A DNA stretch of 64,000 nucleotides from the NCBI GenBank assembly GCA_038373885.1, contig JAWZYV010014418.1, positions 310,001 to 374,000 of the forward strand. Direction: 5' to 3'. Made by a program: the position numbers and the translations under genes. A model generated the notes under the pieces. The model was not told the DNA's origin. It worked only from the letters and a program-made list of their open reading frames with translations, and did no database searches. Origin of the DNA: Cheiracanthium punctorium. Its lineage: Eukaryota; Arthropoda; Arachnida; Araneae; Cheiracanthiidae. Of this stretch, positions 23,512-35,809 are shown piece after piece. Each line of letters opens with the position of its first letter. Within the stretch, counting starts at the first letter, position 1.

Positions 23512-26500
23512 ATCATTTCACTTCTCAGTACTTAGAATACTCAACAAACTTATGTTGGGTATTTATTTTTAATAAGGATGAAGAAACCTATTAATTAGCA
23601 TTATAAATTACTCGCTTTGTAGATCTGATCAGCAGTATTTTATTAAAGTCAGTTTATTGAAGGAAAGTAAGCAATACCATGGCGTAGCTTCTCGAATTAT
23701 TTACAGTCTTTACGATTTTTTAGTGTCAGAATTGTTGTGAGTGTTTGCTGCTGTATTTAAAAGCAAGTCAATGACTTTTCAAATTCGACTTATACCCTTT
23801 CATTCGCTTCCCTCCTATTGTCCCTTTTATCTCTGCGATCTGTTACTAAATGAATTTTAGGTTCCGTTCTGCCACTGTAGGTTCCATTCTGCCACTATAA
23901 ATTAGGGTGATATATCCCTCCTTATGACTCCTTTCTCACTCTATATTATAAAGAGAATATTGAATTTGTTGAGATGCATTTTCCATGTTCTATGTCATAT
24001 TTGGTTGTGAAGAAAGTTATTTCGGATTTTATTTCGAATGATAACTGAAGAATTTGTGAATAGAACTTTAAAAAAAATGTTTGTCTGCATATCTGTGCAA
24101 AAATTCAAAGTGACCGGTCGCGTAATTTAGGAGTAAATCTTGAAAATACAAGTTGTATGCTTACTTGTATGTTGTAGTACAAATAGTTAACATTTCACCA
24201 TAAAATGGTACTGGATTAGCTGCAACTTTTTAATGGTGAAACGTTGAACCATGTTTTGGTGCTTAAACTGATCAATGGAACCCAATAATAGCGAAACCTT
24301 TCTCCATAGCAAAGAAGCAGCTAATTTAGCTCCATTGTATGGGGAAACGTTGACCAATTTCTATTAACGATGCATATCTGTGCAAACCAAAATTATTTAT
24401 CTCAAACTGGTGTCAGTATACAATCCACGTGAAATCATTTAAAATAAATAAAGTATGGTATGTTTTATGCCTTTGAAATATAGACTGATTTTATATCAGG
24501 CCGAGATAAATAAATGAGTTTAACAGTTTATCCACCATTTATTAAACCTATTTTCCGTCATCAATGATCGCATGTAAAATATACCTTAAAAATGGGTTTA
24601 ATATTTCACACATGTGTATTTGATTATTTTTTATCGAAACAGACTTTAGTGGACATAAAACAATAAAACGAAAATGAATCCCGAAGCATATTTGATATGA
24701 TGAAACATATAAAAGAATTTCTTCTCAGATATGTATGCATTAGCTGTAGCGACAAATCCTAAGTTCATTAGCTATTTATCTGCTTTTAATAAGCATTATT
24801 TTCATTTCCCTTTTTAAAGGAACTCATATAATATGTTCCTTGTCCACAACTTTTAAAAGATGTGTGCTATCCTCTTTGTTGCAGCGCTGAGATTTATGTC
24901 TTTCCTTAACAAGCTGTCTTTTTTATGCACTCCAATAATTCTTTCTTTCACATACTGTGGCATAAAAGCATGTTTAGTTTAGACATTTCAAGCTTCTATG
25001 TTCAGAAAACATGTGGTTTGTTTGTCGGCGATTTCTTTTACACGTGGAAGATAGTTTTGCAATGGAGCCCTTCTTGGAGAAGAATTATGTGCAGTTAAAC
25101 ATATGATGCTCTCGTTTAGAAAGATAAAATAGGTCCGATGCTTCATTCGTCATTTGCATGATGCACTAAGTACATGTAATATCTAGTTTCATCAGAGACC
25201 TTATTTGTGAAATGTTAATTACAGGATGCACATTTTAAGATTTATTGCAATATTTTGGTTCTCAGAAATTCTCGAATGAACTTTTAGTTGTTTACAAAAT
25301 GTATATTTGACCTAGTTAACTATGCTTAACCAAAAACAAAATATGAATTTAATGAAAGATATATTGTCTTAAATCTCCTTAACCTTTAACTTTTCATAAG
25401 AAAATATTGCTGAGAAGCGGTTTACCGGTCTTTGATTCCCAAATTTAAGCATATCTATTACACTTAATGGTTAAAGATTGCACATGGAATATGATACAGA
25501 ATTATTTATTGCTTGGTGAATCCTATGTTTTTAGAACTTGTGATTCTGCAGCTGCCATCGAGAGAGAATTTGAATGAAGAAAATTCCCAGTACTCGCTGT
25601 CGTGCAAAAACATTAATATCTCTGATCATTTACATAAGAAATTATGAAAAACAGAATAATTCACTCAAATATATAAGGAACAAAGCCAATAGATATTAGT
25701 TAGCCTAATTTAAAGAAAATATTTAGTATATTTGTCAAAGTAGGAAGGAGTAGCTTAAATACTTATGAAGGATTCATGGGACATATTGAAGAGGCATTTA
25801 TAGAAAGCCTCTAAACTTCCAACGATTAACCAGTTTTGCAAATAAAAACTTAAGTTCGCCGTACTGTATAAGAGAGCCAATCTTTTAATAATGAATATAT
25901 GAAAATGTTCTATGTAAGAGCATGAGTATCATTTCGATACAACTGGGAGTAAATAAAAAATGTTCGGACAAAATGTATAATTTTATGGCTCAATCGCGCG
26001 CACATATTTTTAGATGTTTTAAGTTTTCTAACGTTTTGTTCCTATTGGTATACTGAAGAAGACAATATTTTAAGAAAAACGCAACGAGCAATCAGTTCGT
26101 TTGGAAACATGATGAGAAAAGATTGACAAAGTAGGATAATTTATTTATACTTCTGCTCGTGATATTCGTTAAATCACCCTTAAAAAGGGGGAATGATGAT
26201 TGAACCATTGAACCATCAATTATCTAAATCATTAAATCAGGATAGGACTCATTGTATTATATCTTTGTGTTCATGATACATTACAAAATAGATTAAAAAA
26301 AATTGCTTCTGTGATGTTTTGTGGTCTTGTACTCAAAATCGAAGATTAACAATTAAACAGTGTTTTATAAGAAATGCACATTATCTTTGAATGGAACAAA
26401 TTATCTGGAACTTAAATTATAGTGGAATATTTGATGTTTGTCTATATAAAAAAATATGTTTCATGATTTTCATTGTAATAATGTAAAATTCTGCATCCAA

Positions 26501-27336
26501 AAGTATACAGACATGCATTCAGATGTTTGAGATGATACTCAATAGAAAACATACCCCTCTCAGAGAGGGCCATAAGTACATTTTGTTAATAGTGCTTCAA
26601 CAAGATTATTTTTAACAAAAGAACACTGATTTGAAAAAATAAAGGAAATCATTTTGCTCAATAATAATTATAAAAGTAATCCTGAAGAACTTTATCTAGT
26701 GCATATAAATAAATATATTAGTTGCATCTTGAATTCTAAATTTAATAATACGCTTGAATGAAAGCGGAAAAAATTAACCCCATTATCAAACACCCATTAG
26801 AATTCGTCTTACTGTGTATAACACAGTGAGATAGGACTGATTTATTTGTTTAAAAGCATGTTGTCACACATTTAAATAGTAAAAAACATTCGTATCAAAC
26901 AAGTTTTCATAAAACAATCAATGTCACCCTTAAAAAGATCTCGGTATTTTAAATTTTCTTCTGTACTTCAAAATAGACATATGGTGACACTAGTTTTGTT
27001 TTTAGGGGCAATAACTATGAATGTATCTTAAAGATATGAAAGTAAGTTAAAGAAGTATTCAACATGCATTCTTTGTTATGGAATAAATATGGTAACCAAT
27101 GAGAAATTATTTTACTGTGTGGTCTGTTCCATGTCCTACTGTGTAGCAATCACTATGTAGCAATCACTATTAGTTAACATTAACACAATGACAGACTTCT
27201 TTTGCTTTTTTTTTTCTTATTTAAAACGTTTGTATTTAGTGAAAAAAATATTACAATAATATTTAAGCTTTTACACTAGGTACAATTAGACTCAATGTAT
27301 ATAGAATATATCCTCAGATCTTCAGGAGGCTGTAGC
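23512..27336. other. AT-rich stretch without recognised gene
   Basis: Nearly 4 kb with no open frame above 60 codons. An inverted repeat occurs at about 24187-24247 (AACATTTCACCAT against ATGGTGAAACGTT) with related CCAT/AAACGTTGA motifs repeated to about 24360. A small palindrome ACTGTGTATAACACAGT lies at about 26812-26828. A direct duplication GTAGCAATCACTAT occurs at about 27143-27170. No element ends were paired. Confidence 0.4.
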
Positions 27337-28377
27337 CAGGGTGCGAATTGACGGGGGGATGCTGGGGATTGTCCCTGGCTAAAGAATGTAATATCCCTGG
27401 CTAGAGAGATATTAATTGATCCTTGCCACGGATATTGTTTATCCCCTGCTGGAGAAATGTTAAAATTAGTCTCTGTCCTTACAAATTCGACAGTACCTAA
27501 CGATTTTAAGTATTGAAAATAGAAATTATTTTATTTACTAGACCAGAGGTTCTCAAACTGTGTGCCGCGGCACCCTAGGGTGCTACGAACATAAGCCAGG
27601 GGTGCTGTGGAGATAATCAAGAAAAGTTTTTTGGTGGAGTATAATGAAATAATTTCCTCTGAACCGGTATTCCACAAAAAAGTTGGCCAAGCCGATGACC
27701 AAGTGGGCTCAAAACTATTTCAGGCATGTTCAAGAGAGTTGTGTCCAGTAGCCTCTCTTTTACAGGACTCCCTGAAATGGGGGTGTCAAAATTCTACATC
27801 CCTTACCCAAGAGAGTACTTCTTGATAGTTAACCCTATAAACAAAGTAAAAAGTAATGTAAAATTCATCCAAACTGATTCATTCTAGCCTAGATATTCCT
27901 ATTGATTTAAAGGAAACCTGCCGAGAAAGATTTTAGCCTCACAAGGGTGCCGCGGCCAAAAAAGTTAAGAACCCCTGTACTAGACAAAAGAGCAAGTTAC
28001 AAACATCCCTTTGAAATCGATATATACATGCATGATACATGCCATTGATATATACCGCCACTTCTCATTCTGCAACAAATTAAGACTGCGAAATGAACGA
28101 ACAAGCTCTGTTCCGCCGCCAGCCGAATTTGAGGGTAGACGTAGAATCGACATGGGCAGGAATATATGTGCACAGAAAATCGGGGGTCGACTTTTGTTTA
28201 AGTCCCCTCCCAGACATGTTGGCGACTGCATTTGTCATGTAATACTTAATATTTTATGTGAGTGGACCATTTTACGCCTTCCTTCCATTTTTTTTTCTTT
28301 TCATATGTCCCCTCCAGAACAATGTTTTCTTTCAAATGTCCCCTCTCCCCTGGAGAAAATGTTCAATTCGCACCCTG
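27337..28377. mobile_element. hAT-like element (outer) with perfect 8-bp duplication
   Basis: Ends CAGGGTGCGAATTGA are exact inverted repeats, and GCTGTAGC occurs directly at both sides (27329-27336 and 28378-28385). The subterminal regions carry repeated TCCCTGGCTA-like blocks on the left and CCCCTCC/CCCTCTCCCC blocks on the right. Excluding the nested element the original length was about 0.6 kb, so it is a non-autonomous derivative. Open frames of 127 and 66 codons reading into the right end (28011-28394, 28258-28458) are judged shadows of the repeat. Confidence 0.92.
27544..27977. mobile_element. hAT-like MITE (nested) with perfect 8-bp duplication
   Basis: The ends are CAGAGGTTCTCAAACTGTGT and, on the other strand, CAGGGGTTCTTAACTTTTTT. 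TACTAGAC is duplicated exactly at 27536-27543 and 27978-27985. Subterminal GTGCCGCGGCACC on the left pairs with GGTGCCGCGGCC on the right. Length 434 bp. It lies wholly inside the 27337-28377 element and so is younger. The 72-codon frame 27607-27825 inside it is not a gene. Confidence 0.93.
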
Positions 28378-28385
28378 GCTGTAGC

Positions 28386-30067
28386 TCTATCTGAGAACGT
28401 AAAAATACCAAAACATATTCAAAAGAAACTGGGTGAAGATTGTCATTTTTTTTTTTAATCGAAACACATGTACACTTTGATAAGTAACCTTTGTTGTGTT
28501 ATTTTACAATTTATTTATTTTAGCGTAGAAATAGAATTGCGGTGCGCTACTGATTTTATTTTGCATTTTAACACCCATTAATATTAATGAATATATTTTC
28601 CAAAAATATGCATGTAATGCAGTGATCCATATTCATATGGAATTATTGCTTGGAATATAATTATTCTTATATTTTTAAAAACTTAATTTACGTTCTATTA
28701 GATATATAATCTTAATCTGATATTGCACGATAATTGCCATTGTTATATAATTTAACGTCATCATTTAACCCCTCATGCCGTGTGGGGGAAATGGGACGTG
28801 TTTACAATTTAAGTCCTGAAGACATTACTTTTTTGCCAGTATTTTTGTATTTTCTGGTAACTTGCATAATCGAACATGAATTAAATGACCTATGAAAGTA
28901 CCAAAACAAATGGTCATAGTACATAAAATAAAATCCAATTACGAAAGCCCAGAATACTCAAAATTTTTCAGGGAAAACGTTCAGTTGATGGAAAAATGAT
29001 CTGAAAATACTTCATCTAATAATGATGTAGGGAAGCTGTTTAAAGTTGACTTCGTGAGCAATTAGAGTGTTCTTGCAACAATAGAGAACATTTGGGTTAA
29101 ATAGTTGGAAACAAACCGTAACGACTGTTAAACTTGATAGTTTAATGATAATTAAGCACCTTAATGACAGTAAAGATTCGATTAGAAGAAGATTGGACAG
29201 AAGCCCACATGTAACAAACCGAAGGTCCGTATGAGGAAACACATGACTTGTAAATATCGACCCTTCTTAACTGCAACAATATTACTTTTCTCTAAGAGGG
29301 TATAAATTATTCCATTTTAAGTTTACATATTGAGGAGCATCTGAATTAGACTTGAAAATAATCTATGAGTAGTATTAAAACATTAATTGTGGGATGAATA
29401 TGTTAGTTCTTTCTAATTATATTAATTTAGTCTTTTTGTGCAAAAGCAAAATAATTTCTAAAAATAGATAAACACGTCTGATAATGTAAATGGTATGTTA
29501 AACATTTCTATTTCAGTTTTAAAATTAAAATATGAATAATAGAAATCCTATTTTTTTCATGTGTCAGAAAGAAATCTTATTTATCGTAAGCCTTTTTTAA
29601 AGTTATTTGTGATATTCCATTATTAAATTATACTTTTATCATCAAATTTTTATCTCTGCAATAAATTGAAAGTACAGAGTTTTAACTTGGATTATTTAAC
29701 ATGGGATTTGATTTTGTTTTATGCTATGTTTGCTCGTGCATACTTTTTTTTATCACAGTGAATGATTTTCCTGTGACGCGTCATTATTTAAAGGAGGGAA
29801 GTTGATAACAGTTCTATTATTATTAATGTAAAATATTTTCTGTTTTGACCGAGATAGGATTTAAGTTTAAAATGATACAAAAAGCTAAAAATAATAACGA
29901 TAAAACTTTATTTTCTAATTTTGCATAAATTAGATTGCTATTAAATAACACGAAACATCGGAGATGTGCTTTACGAGAAATTGGACATATTTGAACTGTC
30001 TGTATTATAATATTTTGACTTTGAAATTCAATTTCCATTTTAAGATTAATTCATATTTACGTGTATA
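28386..30067. other. AT-rich stretch without recognised gene
   Basis: A possible TTAA-flanked pair (28765 and 29097) is weak. Otherwise no repeats or coding motifs were recognised. Confidence 0.35.
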
Positions 30068-30069
30068 TA

Positions 30070-30313
30070 CACTGTAAGAAATACCTGTAATTTTACCAGA
30101 CAAAATGCTGTAAAATTATACAGCATAAGTGCTGCAGCTTTGGAGTACAGCACTGTGTGTTGTAAATCCACTCACAAAGTGACGTAATGACGTTGATAAG
30201 CTAACCACGAAGAACCTTGTATAACAAATTGACGCAGTCTTTATTATCACAACGTGTTGTCGTTACGTTTACCCACACGTTACGCTGTAATTTAGGAAAA
30301 TATTTTTTCAGTG
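30070..30313. mobile_element. TA-flanked MITE (family with 35302), full copy
   Basis: The ends are CACTGTAAGAAATA and, on the other strand, CACTGAAAAAATATT, with TA immediately outside each (30068-30069 and 30314-30315). The interior holds CCCACACGTTACGCTGTAAT and AACGTGTTGTCGTTACG on one side and ACAGCACTGTGTGTTGTAAA on the other, all with counterparts in the 35302-35720 copy. 244 bp, non-coding. Confidence 0.75.
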
Positions 30314-30315
30314 TA

Positions 30316-32738
30316 GCAATTTTACTTTCCAAATCTCCCTTTGAAAAGAGAAATTTTAAGTTTTTCCACTTAGCCTGAAGATATAAAAATGGTATTTATT
30401 ATTTCTTCACTTTCATTGAAACCGTTCTTTCATCTATCCCAAAATGTAGCTTAACCTAATAAAATCCATCCACATTTAAACAACCTAAGAAAACATGCAA
30501 ATAAACGACTTTTATTTCAAAAAGGATGTCGTACCTGCTCACTGAAATGAAGAGGGGCCTGCACTTACGAGAATCTGATATACAGGTTGGACAAAAGGGT
30601 TCAGATGAGCATTTCCATATTAGACTAACTTTTTTTCATGTGTATTTTCATTAAGTATAATTTATGATAAAAATCTAGAAACAGACGACGAATTAAACAA
30701 GCTTTTTCAAAAGAATGCATCTTGTAAGGCAGTAACCAGTTCAATTGTCCAGTATCATATCCCAAGAAAATGCAATGAACGCTGAAAAGGATGACACCGG
30801 GGTGTCATCACCTTTCACTTACAACCGTAACATCCAGGATGAAACTTCTTTTTAGGAGCTTCAAAAATAATAAAACCAGCATTATTGTCCTTTTAAGAAG
30901 ATATACCACTTTTTTTTAATCGAAGGACCCCATTACTTATGTAGGACAAAAATAGCCCATTTAATTGCATAAATGAAAATAAACGCTGCAATTGATTCAC
31001 AAGTTTTTAGTGTTGTTTCTCATACCAGAAACCGTTTATTTGAAAATAATAAAGAAATCTATTGTCAATTGAAATAAGCACTTGTCATAACTGCTCAAAA
31101 CTTTTGGAATAACGCAATATTACGATAGTTCAAAGTATCCAGTTCTTATTTCAATACATTTTGAAAATGGTTTAATTAAATTCAAAAAGCCACTTCCTGA
31201 CAGTTTTGAAAATGAAATGTTTTATTACCTAACCATGGTGTCTTGATAAGTTCCAGATAAAATTAAATCAAATCTTAGATTCGATATTCAGAAACTGAAG
31301 GCTTCTAATAGAAAACGGTCAAATTTAATGTGACTTGAAACATTGTTTTAAATATAAATTTAGTTTATAAATTAAATTAACGTTAAAAGTTAATTTCAAA
31401 TCAGTAACTATTGCAATTTTCGTGGTAATCATTCCAATATAATACACGAACTAACATTAAATATTACATTTAGTTTCTAACATTAAATTTTACATTTAAT
31501 CAAGTTTTAAAAAATTATGATTTTTTATCATATTGATAAAATTCAAATAAACACAATACAGTCCACGGTAAAAGTAATTATTTAAAAAGTTTCTTAATTT
31601 AACAAAAAGACGCTCTCATTTAAATTACATACAATTTATTTATACTATACACTATATACGGCTTATTCACTTTCTTTATTCACTTTCATTCACTTTTATT
31701 CACTTTCTTTTGGAAAAATTTTTGGGGGATTTTTAATTAGAAATGACTGAGCTAGGAAAATTAACAAAACTTTACTAACAAAGAGTTAAAAAATATTTCG
31801 AAAAATTACATATGGTATTTTTGTTTTAATTAAATCACAGAAAAAAGAGAAGAGCCTCGTTTTACTTCTGTGTATATTTTCTAATATTTTGTGTGTCAAA
31901 ATTTATATTAAGGGAGGGTCATCTACATATTAAAATAGAATTCGGCACTTGAAAATTTAATGACTATCTTATCTCACCTGATACTTAGATTCAACTAAAG
32001 AAATTCATTAATTTTCAACGAATAATGAATGAATTACACAGCAGAAAAAATTGTCACTATATTTTAAAGAGAAATTTTGATCTTCAGGCTATAATTCCTA
32101 AAACAGACTATTTCATACGCTTTTTAAAAATATAATTGACGAAAAGGCAAAACTAACGAAAATAATTTTATTTCTATATTTCCTACATTAATTATAAATG
32201 CTTAAGCAGATAAAAACATAAAAGACTTTACATGGCCTATCGCATTTTTTTTTTTTAGTTTGCTTGTAATTCACTCAATGAAAAATTGAAAAATGATAGT
32301 TTTATCATTATTCACTATGCATTTAAAATATATAGATTTAATCCTGAAATACTATTGGCTCACCCAGGGTAAAGTGAGTAGCCAGGCTAAAATGGGTATG
32401 TTAGCATTTTTTGTTTTAATTTTACTAGACAAAATTTTTAAATGAAAAATTATGATCAAAATGCTCACATATCTGGCAACATATTTATTAAGCTTAGCAG
32501 TCATTTTGTTCTTCAGAAAATAGAACACTGTATTTTTAGTGGCTGACAAACTTCTTTCCACAAAAATTTACCAGAAGAATTTCGCAAATCTATTGTTTAA
32601 TTTTATAGAAGAAAGGTTATCCTAACAGAAAACTTAAAACTAAGTAAAATTTCTTACTCAGCAAAAAAGTATAGCATGTTTTAGTTTCATGGGGTAAAAT
32701 GGTTAAAGCCAATATTTCTGAGTTCAAGATATGAATGT
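30316..32738. other. AT-rich stretch without recognised gene
   Basis: An imperfect TTCACTTT-based run lies at about 31667-31710. The fragment ACTGCTCAAAACTTTTGGAA at about 31090 resembles the terminal repeat of the 9687-11217 Tc1-like element but has no partner. The block GTAAAGTGAGTAGCCAGGCT at about 32370 resembles an internal block of the 45001 family on the opposite strand, too short to call. Confidence 0.35.
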
Positions 32739-32740
32739 TA

Positions 32741-32893
32741 TAGGGATGGACGCGAGTCGGAAAATAGGCGTCTCGCGTAACAGCCTAAAAGCTTTGTCTC
32801 GTCTCGCAAAATCCCTATATAGTAATGTTAAAAATGTTTGTCTCATCTCGCAGAAAAGCTGTAAATCTCAGTCTCGTCTCGCATCCATCCTTA
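32741..32893. mobile_element. Short terminal-inverted-repeat element with CTCGTCTCGC repeats
   Basis: The left end TAGGGATGGACGCGAG and, on the other strand, right end TAAGGATGGATGCGAG form an inverted pair 153 bp apart. Inside are three TCTCGTCTCGCA-type motifs spaced about 45-60 bp. The flanks TGAATGT and TGAAATGT are similar and may be a decayed 8-bp duplication. The 63-codon frame over this segment is a shadow. Confidence 0.55.
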
Positions 32894-33239
32894 TGAAATG
32901 TATGAAGACTGATCAGAGTTGAAAGATCTTTGATAGGAAATTTAGGTTTAGGAAGAGTTGTTATGCATTTATCCTAAATCTATTATATGTGCTTACACGT
33001 ATATACTTGTATTTGTAAGTGATAAATCATTATCTTATCTTAATAGGTGCATATAGGCCTCTCTATATTTATTAGCACTACTAACTAGGCCTATTATTTT
33101 ACTTATTATTATATAGCCTACTTTCCCTATGCAAATTAGTAAAGTAGAAGACACAAAAACCGCAGATCCGGAATCCTCACTCCTTGTTCAGTGTAAACAA
33201 TGAGATCTCTGCAAGTTATGAAAACCGCAGTTATAAGCA

Positions 33240-33652
33240 CAGAGTAAAACTAATAAATAATTTTCACTTGAAAAAAATGAAATGGAAAAGTATTCTTAAA
33301 AGATTGTTCAGAGACAGTCGATTGAATAAATTGGATATTTCCTTCTCTTGTGAAACAGCTATTTGAAAATGTGTCTGCGAAAAATGCAATGGCGGGTTTC
33401 CAAGGAACTGGGCTTTTTCCACTCAATAGAGATACAGTTGAACATAGGATTGTTGTTCATTCAATCCCATCCCTCAGTCCCATCTGATCACAACAGAATT
33501 CTGGTGCTTCACAACAAAGTTCAATTGAGACAACTAATTCTTCTGCTACATCTCCTTTGAAAGAGTTAAAGCAAGCAATTGTAACTACTCTTTCATCACA
33601 ACCATTTTCTAGCACTGGCCAGGCTATGAAAAGTTCGGCGACAAAAGGTGGC
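33240..33652 (+). pseudogene. Pogo/Tigger-like DDE transposase C-terminal remnant
   Basis: The frame from about 33270 reads KWKSILKRLFRDSRLNKLD, then after a one-base shift near 33345 PSLVKQLFENVSAKNAMAGF, QGTGLFPLNRDTVEHRIVVH and, past a TGA at about 33487, SQQNSGASQQSSIETTNSSA and SPLKELKQAIVTTLSSQPFS. The order WxxIL..W/LF, FPSLL+xLxE/N, (AI)xGFxxTGxxPLNR matches the region after the catalytic domain in pogo-like (DDE_1, jerky/Tigger-type) transposases. The catalytic and DNA-binding parts are missing. Assignment rests on motif order from memory of the family. It could also be a domesticated relative, but the stop and shift argue for a dead fragment. Confidence 0.55.
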
Positions 33653-34612
33653 AGAAGCTAACTGCAGAAAAGATGGCTGCAAGACTTTACATTTAAGAAT
33701 AGAAACCTAAAAAACAAAAAATAATAATTAAACAAAAAACGTATAAATAAACGAAACTGTCAATGAAAAAGAAATTAATCCAGTTGTTCTCCTTGCAGTG
33801 AATCCAGGGATTGGTGACTGGGTCGTTGTGAGATTTGGAAAAGAAGTCTAATAATAGAGGAAAAATAAAAAAAAAGTTGATTTTCAAACCTGTTTTACCT
33901 CATGCGACCCTACAAAAAAAAAACTTCATAATAGCAAAATCACATTATTTTCTTAAATATTTCCTATTATTATTCCTAATATTTTGGTGAATTTACTTCA
34001 AACTTAGTCAATGATATTCTTACTCTTCCGCATTAGATAAAATTCACTTAAGTTAAAAACATTAAGAAAAAGTCTAAGATAAAAACTATGACTCACCCTC
34101 ATTTTATGGATTTCTTGAATAAAACAAGAAACAGGACAACACGGGGCATTTGAAATTCCCCTCAACTTTTGGAAAACTACAAATTTGAAAACAACGAGGA
34201 TCACTTTAAGAATTGTTTTCATTCTTTAAGTCATTGAGACACTGTGTGTTATTTAAATAGCTTTTTTGTTACTCTCATTAGAGTTTTTATAGAAATTTCG
34301 AGAGATATTTCAGATAAATGTGGATGAAATTAATCTATTAAGAATTTGTTTGGACTAGAAGAATGTTTGGTGATGTGGCTTACTTAGATAAGATAGTGAT
34401 AGAGAGTCATTGCATGTTTTTAAAACCTTCTTCTTTTATTTATTTTTAAATATTATTCGGAAACTTAGTTTTTAAGGGTCCTTTTGTATCTGCGCTCTGA
34501 GTAAATCAGAGATTGAATAAATTATGCTTTGAACTAAGATTCTGTTTTCTAATTGAAAATTTTAAAGATGATAAAACTTAAGTAGAATTTCCATTCATTG
34601 CCAGGTACGATA
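33653..34612. other. AT-rich spacer
   Basis: No recognised element. Short minus-strand frames at 33693-33887 and 34004-34222 show no domain. Confidence 0.4.
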
Positions 34613-34620
34613 CATTATTT

Positions 34621-34949
34621 CAGCGTTTTTCAACCTGTGGGGCGCGACCCCCCAAGGGGGGCGCGGAGCGTTTACAGGGGGGGGGCGAGAAAACAAAAGA
34701 GGAAGTAGTGATGCATGTTTTTAAAAAATCATCTCATTTATTCTCATATTTACTCAAAAATATATATCCATTTTCGCTTAAAATGTTCATTCAAACTTTA
34801 CTGATAACATTATTTTGTAGAAAATTCGACTAAATGTTCATTGTTAAAGATTAAAAAACTAAATTTATGCTGAAAAATGTGACGGGGGGACTCCACCATA
34901 AGTTAGCCTTGGTTGGGGGTACGCGACGTTAAAAGGTTGAGAACCGCTG
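34621..34949. mobile_element. hAT-like MITE with perfect 8-bp duplication
   Basis: The ends are CAGCGTTTTTCAACCTGTGG and, on the other strand, CAGCGGTTCTCAACCTTTTA. CATTATTT is duplicated exactly at 34613-34620 and 34950-34957. Subterminal GGGGCGCGACCCCCC gives a GC-rich hairpin near the left end. 329 bp, non-coding. Confidence 0.93.
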
Positions 34950-35301
34950 CATTATTTACTAATAGAGGTGGCTGTAATAGCAAATAATGTAAGAAACACT
35001 CTGAAAAAGTTCTTGCATCAAAACTGATTCAACATTAATGTAGTGGTAATGAATCAATCCTATACTGCTAAAAATTTAGTTCTACATTTCAGTAAAAATC
35101 AGGTGAAAATTTCCATGCAACCAATATTTCAAAAACTGTGGTGCTAAGATTTCACCGGTTAGCGGTGGTTCCTCAAATACTATTCTACAGTGAAACATAG
35201 AAACAGGATCTAGGTTTTCTCTAACCCATTGAATAGTTAAAGCTCTAACCAAGATAGAGATTTTCTTCTCTAACCAAATGTATGGTATAAGAATGAACCA
35301 A

Positions 35302-35720
35302 CACTGAAAAAAATAAACATGCTAGATTACAGCAAAACGTGTGGGTAAACGTAACACCAACACGTTATGATGTAAATTCCAAATAGTTGAATTTTCAAGC
35401 TATGTGTTGTAAGTTTACAACACATTGTGTTCCAGTAGGTGGCATGGTGGCAAAACAGCAGAACGGGCTTTAAATTTACAACACACTGTTGTAAAATTAC
35501 AGCACCTTCTTTCTCAAGCCTTTACGTAAATTTACAGCACTGTGTTGTAAAATTATACCACCTGTTTTTTCAAGCATTGAAATGTATTTTTGCAGCACTT
35601 CATTTTTCAAGCACTGATATGTATTTTTGCAGCATGCGATTTTTCAAGCACTGTTATGTATTTTTACAGCATTTCATTTTTCAAGCGCTGTAATGTATTT
35701 TTGAAGCCTTACAATTTACT
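35302..35720. mobile_element. Copy of the 30070 MITE family expanded by a minisatellite
   Basis: The left part (CACTGAAAAAAATAAACATG, ATTACAGC, ACGTGTGGGTAAACGTAAC, CCAACACGTTATG) matches the reverse strand of 30200-30313. It passes through TTTACAACACATTGTGTT into a tandem array instead of the expected right end. No TA flank is evident on the left (CCAA). The original right end was probably lost or displaced. Confidence 0.6.
35490..35715 (+). repeat. 37-bp minisatellite, about 5-6 units
   Basis: Units carry TTTTTCAAGCACTG, TATGTATTTTTGCAGCA. The four best units, from about 35570, are 37 bp with few differences, and earlier units are more diverged (CTCAAGCCTTTACGTAAATT). The array keeps one frame open, which produces apparent 84- and 71-codon proteins at 35439-35805. 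These are repeat artefacts. Confidence 0.85.
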
Positions 35721-35809
35721 TTTAGAGTCCCTGACTTTGAAGGCATTTCTGTCTTTTAAGTCCCTGTTTTCGCTTTCTATCCTTAGATTTCATGTAATTT
35801 TTTAAGTAT

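Noticed and set aside
28011..28394. 127-codon plus-strand frame
   Set aside because: It runs through the right half and terminal repeat of a hAT-like non-autonomous element and shows no domain.
28765..29100. Possible third TTAA-flanked MITE (TTAACCCCTCATGCC ... GGGTTAA)
   Set aside because: Only the TTAACCC tips agree. The next bases do not form an inverted pair.
31088..31110. ACTGCTCAAAACTTTTGGAA, like the end of the 9687-11217 transposon
   Set aside because: Too short, diverged after ten bases, and without a partner end.
32350..32400. Possible diverged member of the 45001 family
   Set aside because: Only a ~20-base block looks similar; no ends found.
35439..35805. Two overlapping frames of 84 and 71 codons with repeated FKHC/FIFQAL-like residues
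   Set aside because: They translate the 37-bp minisatellite. The periodic protein is an artefact.
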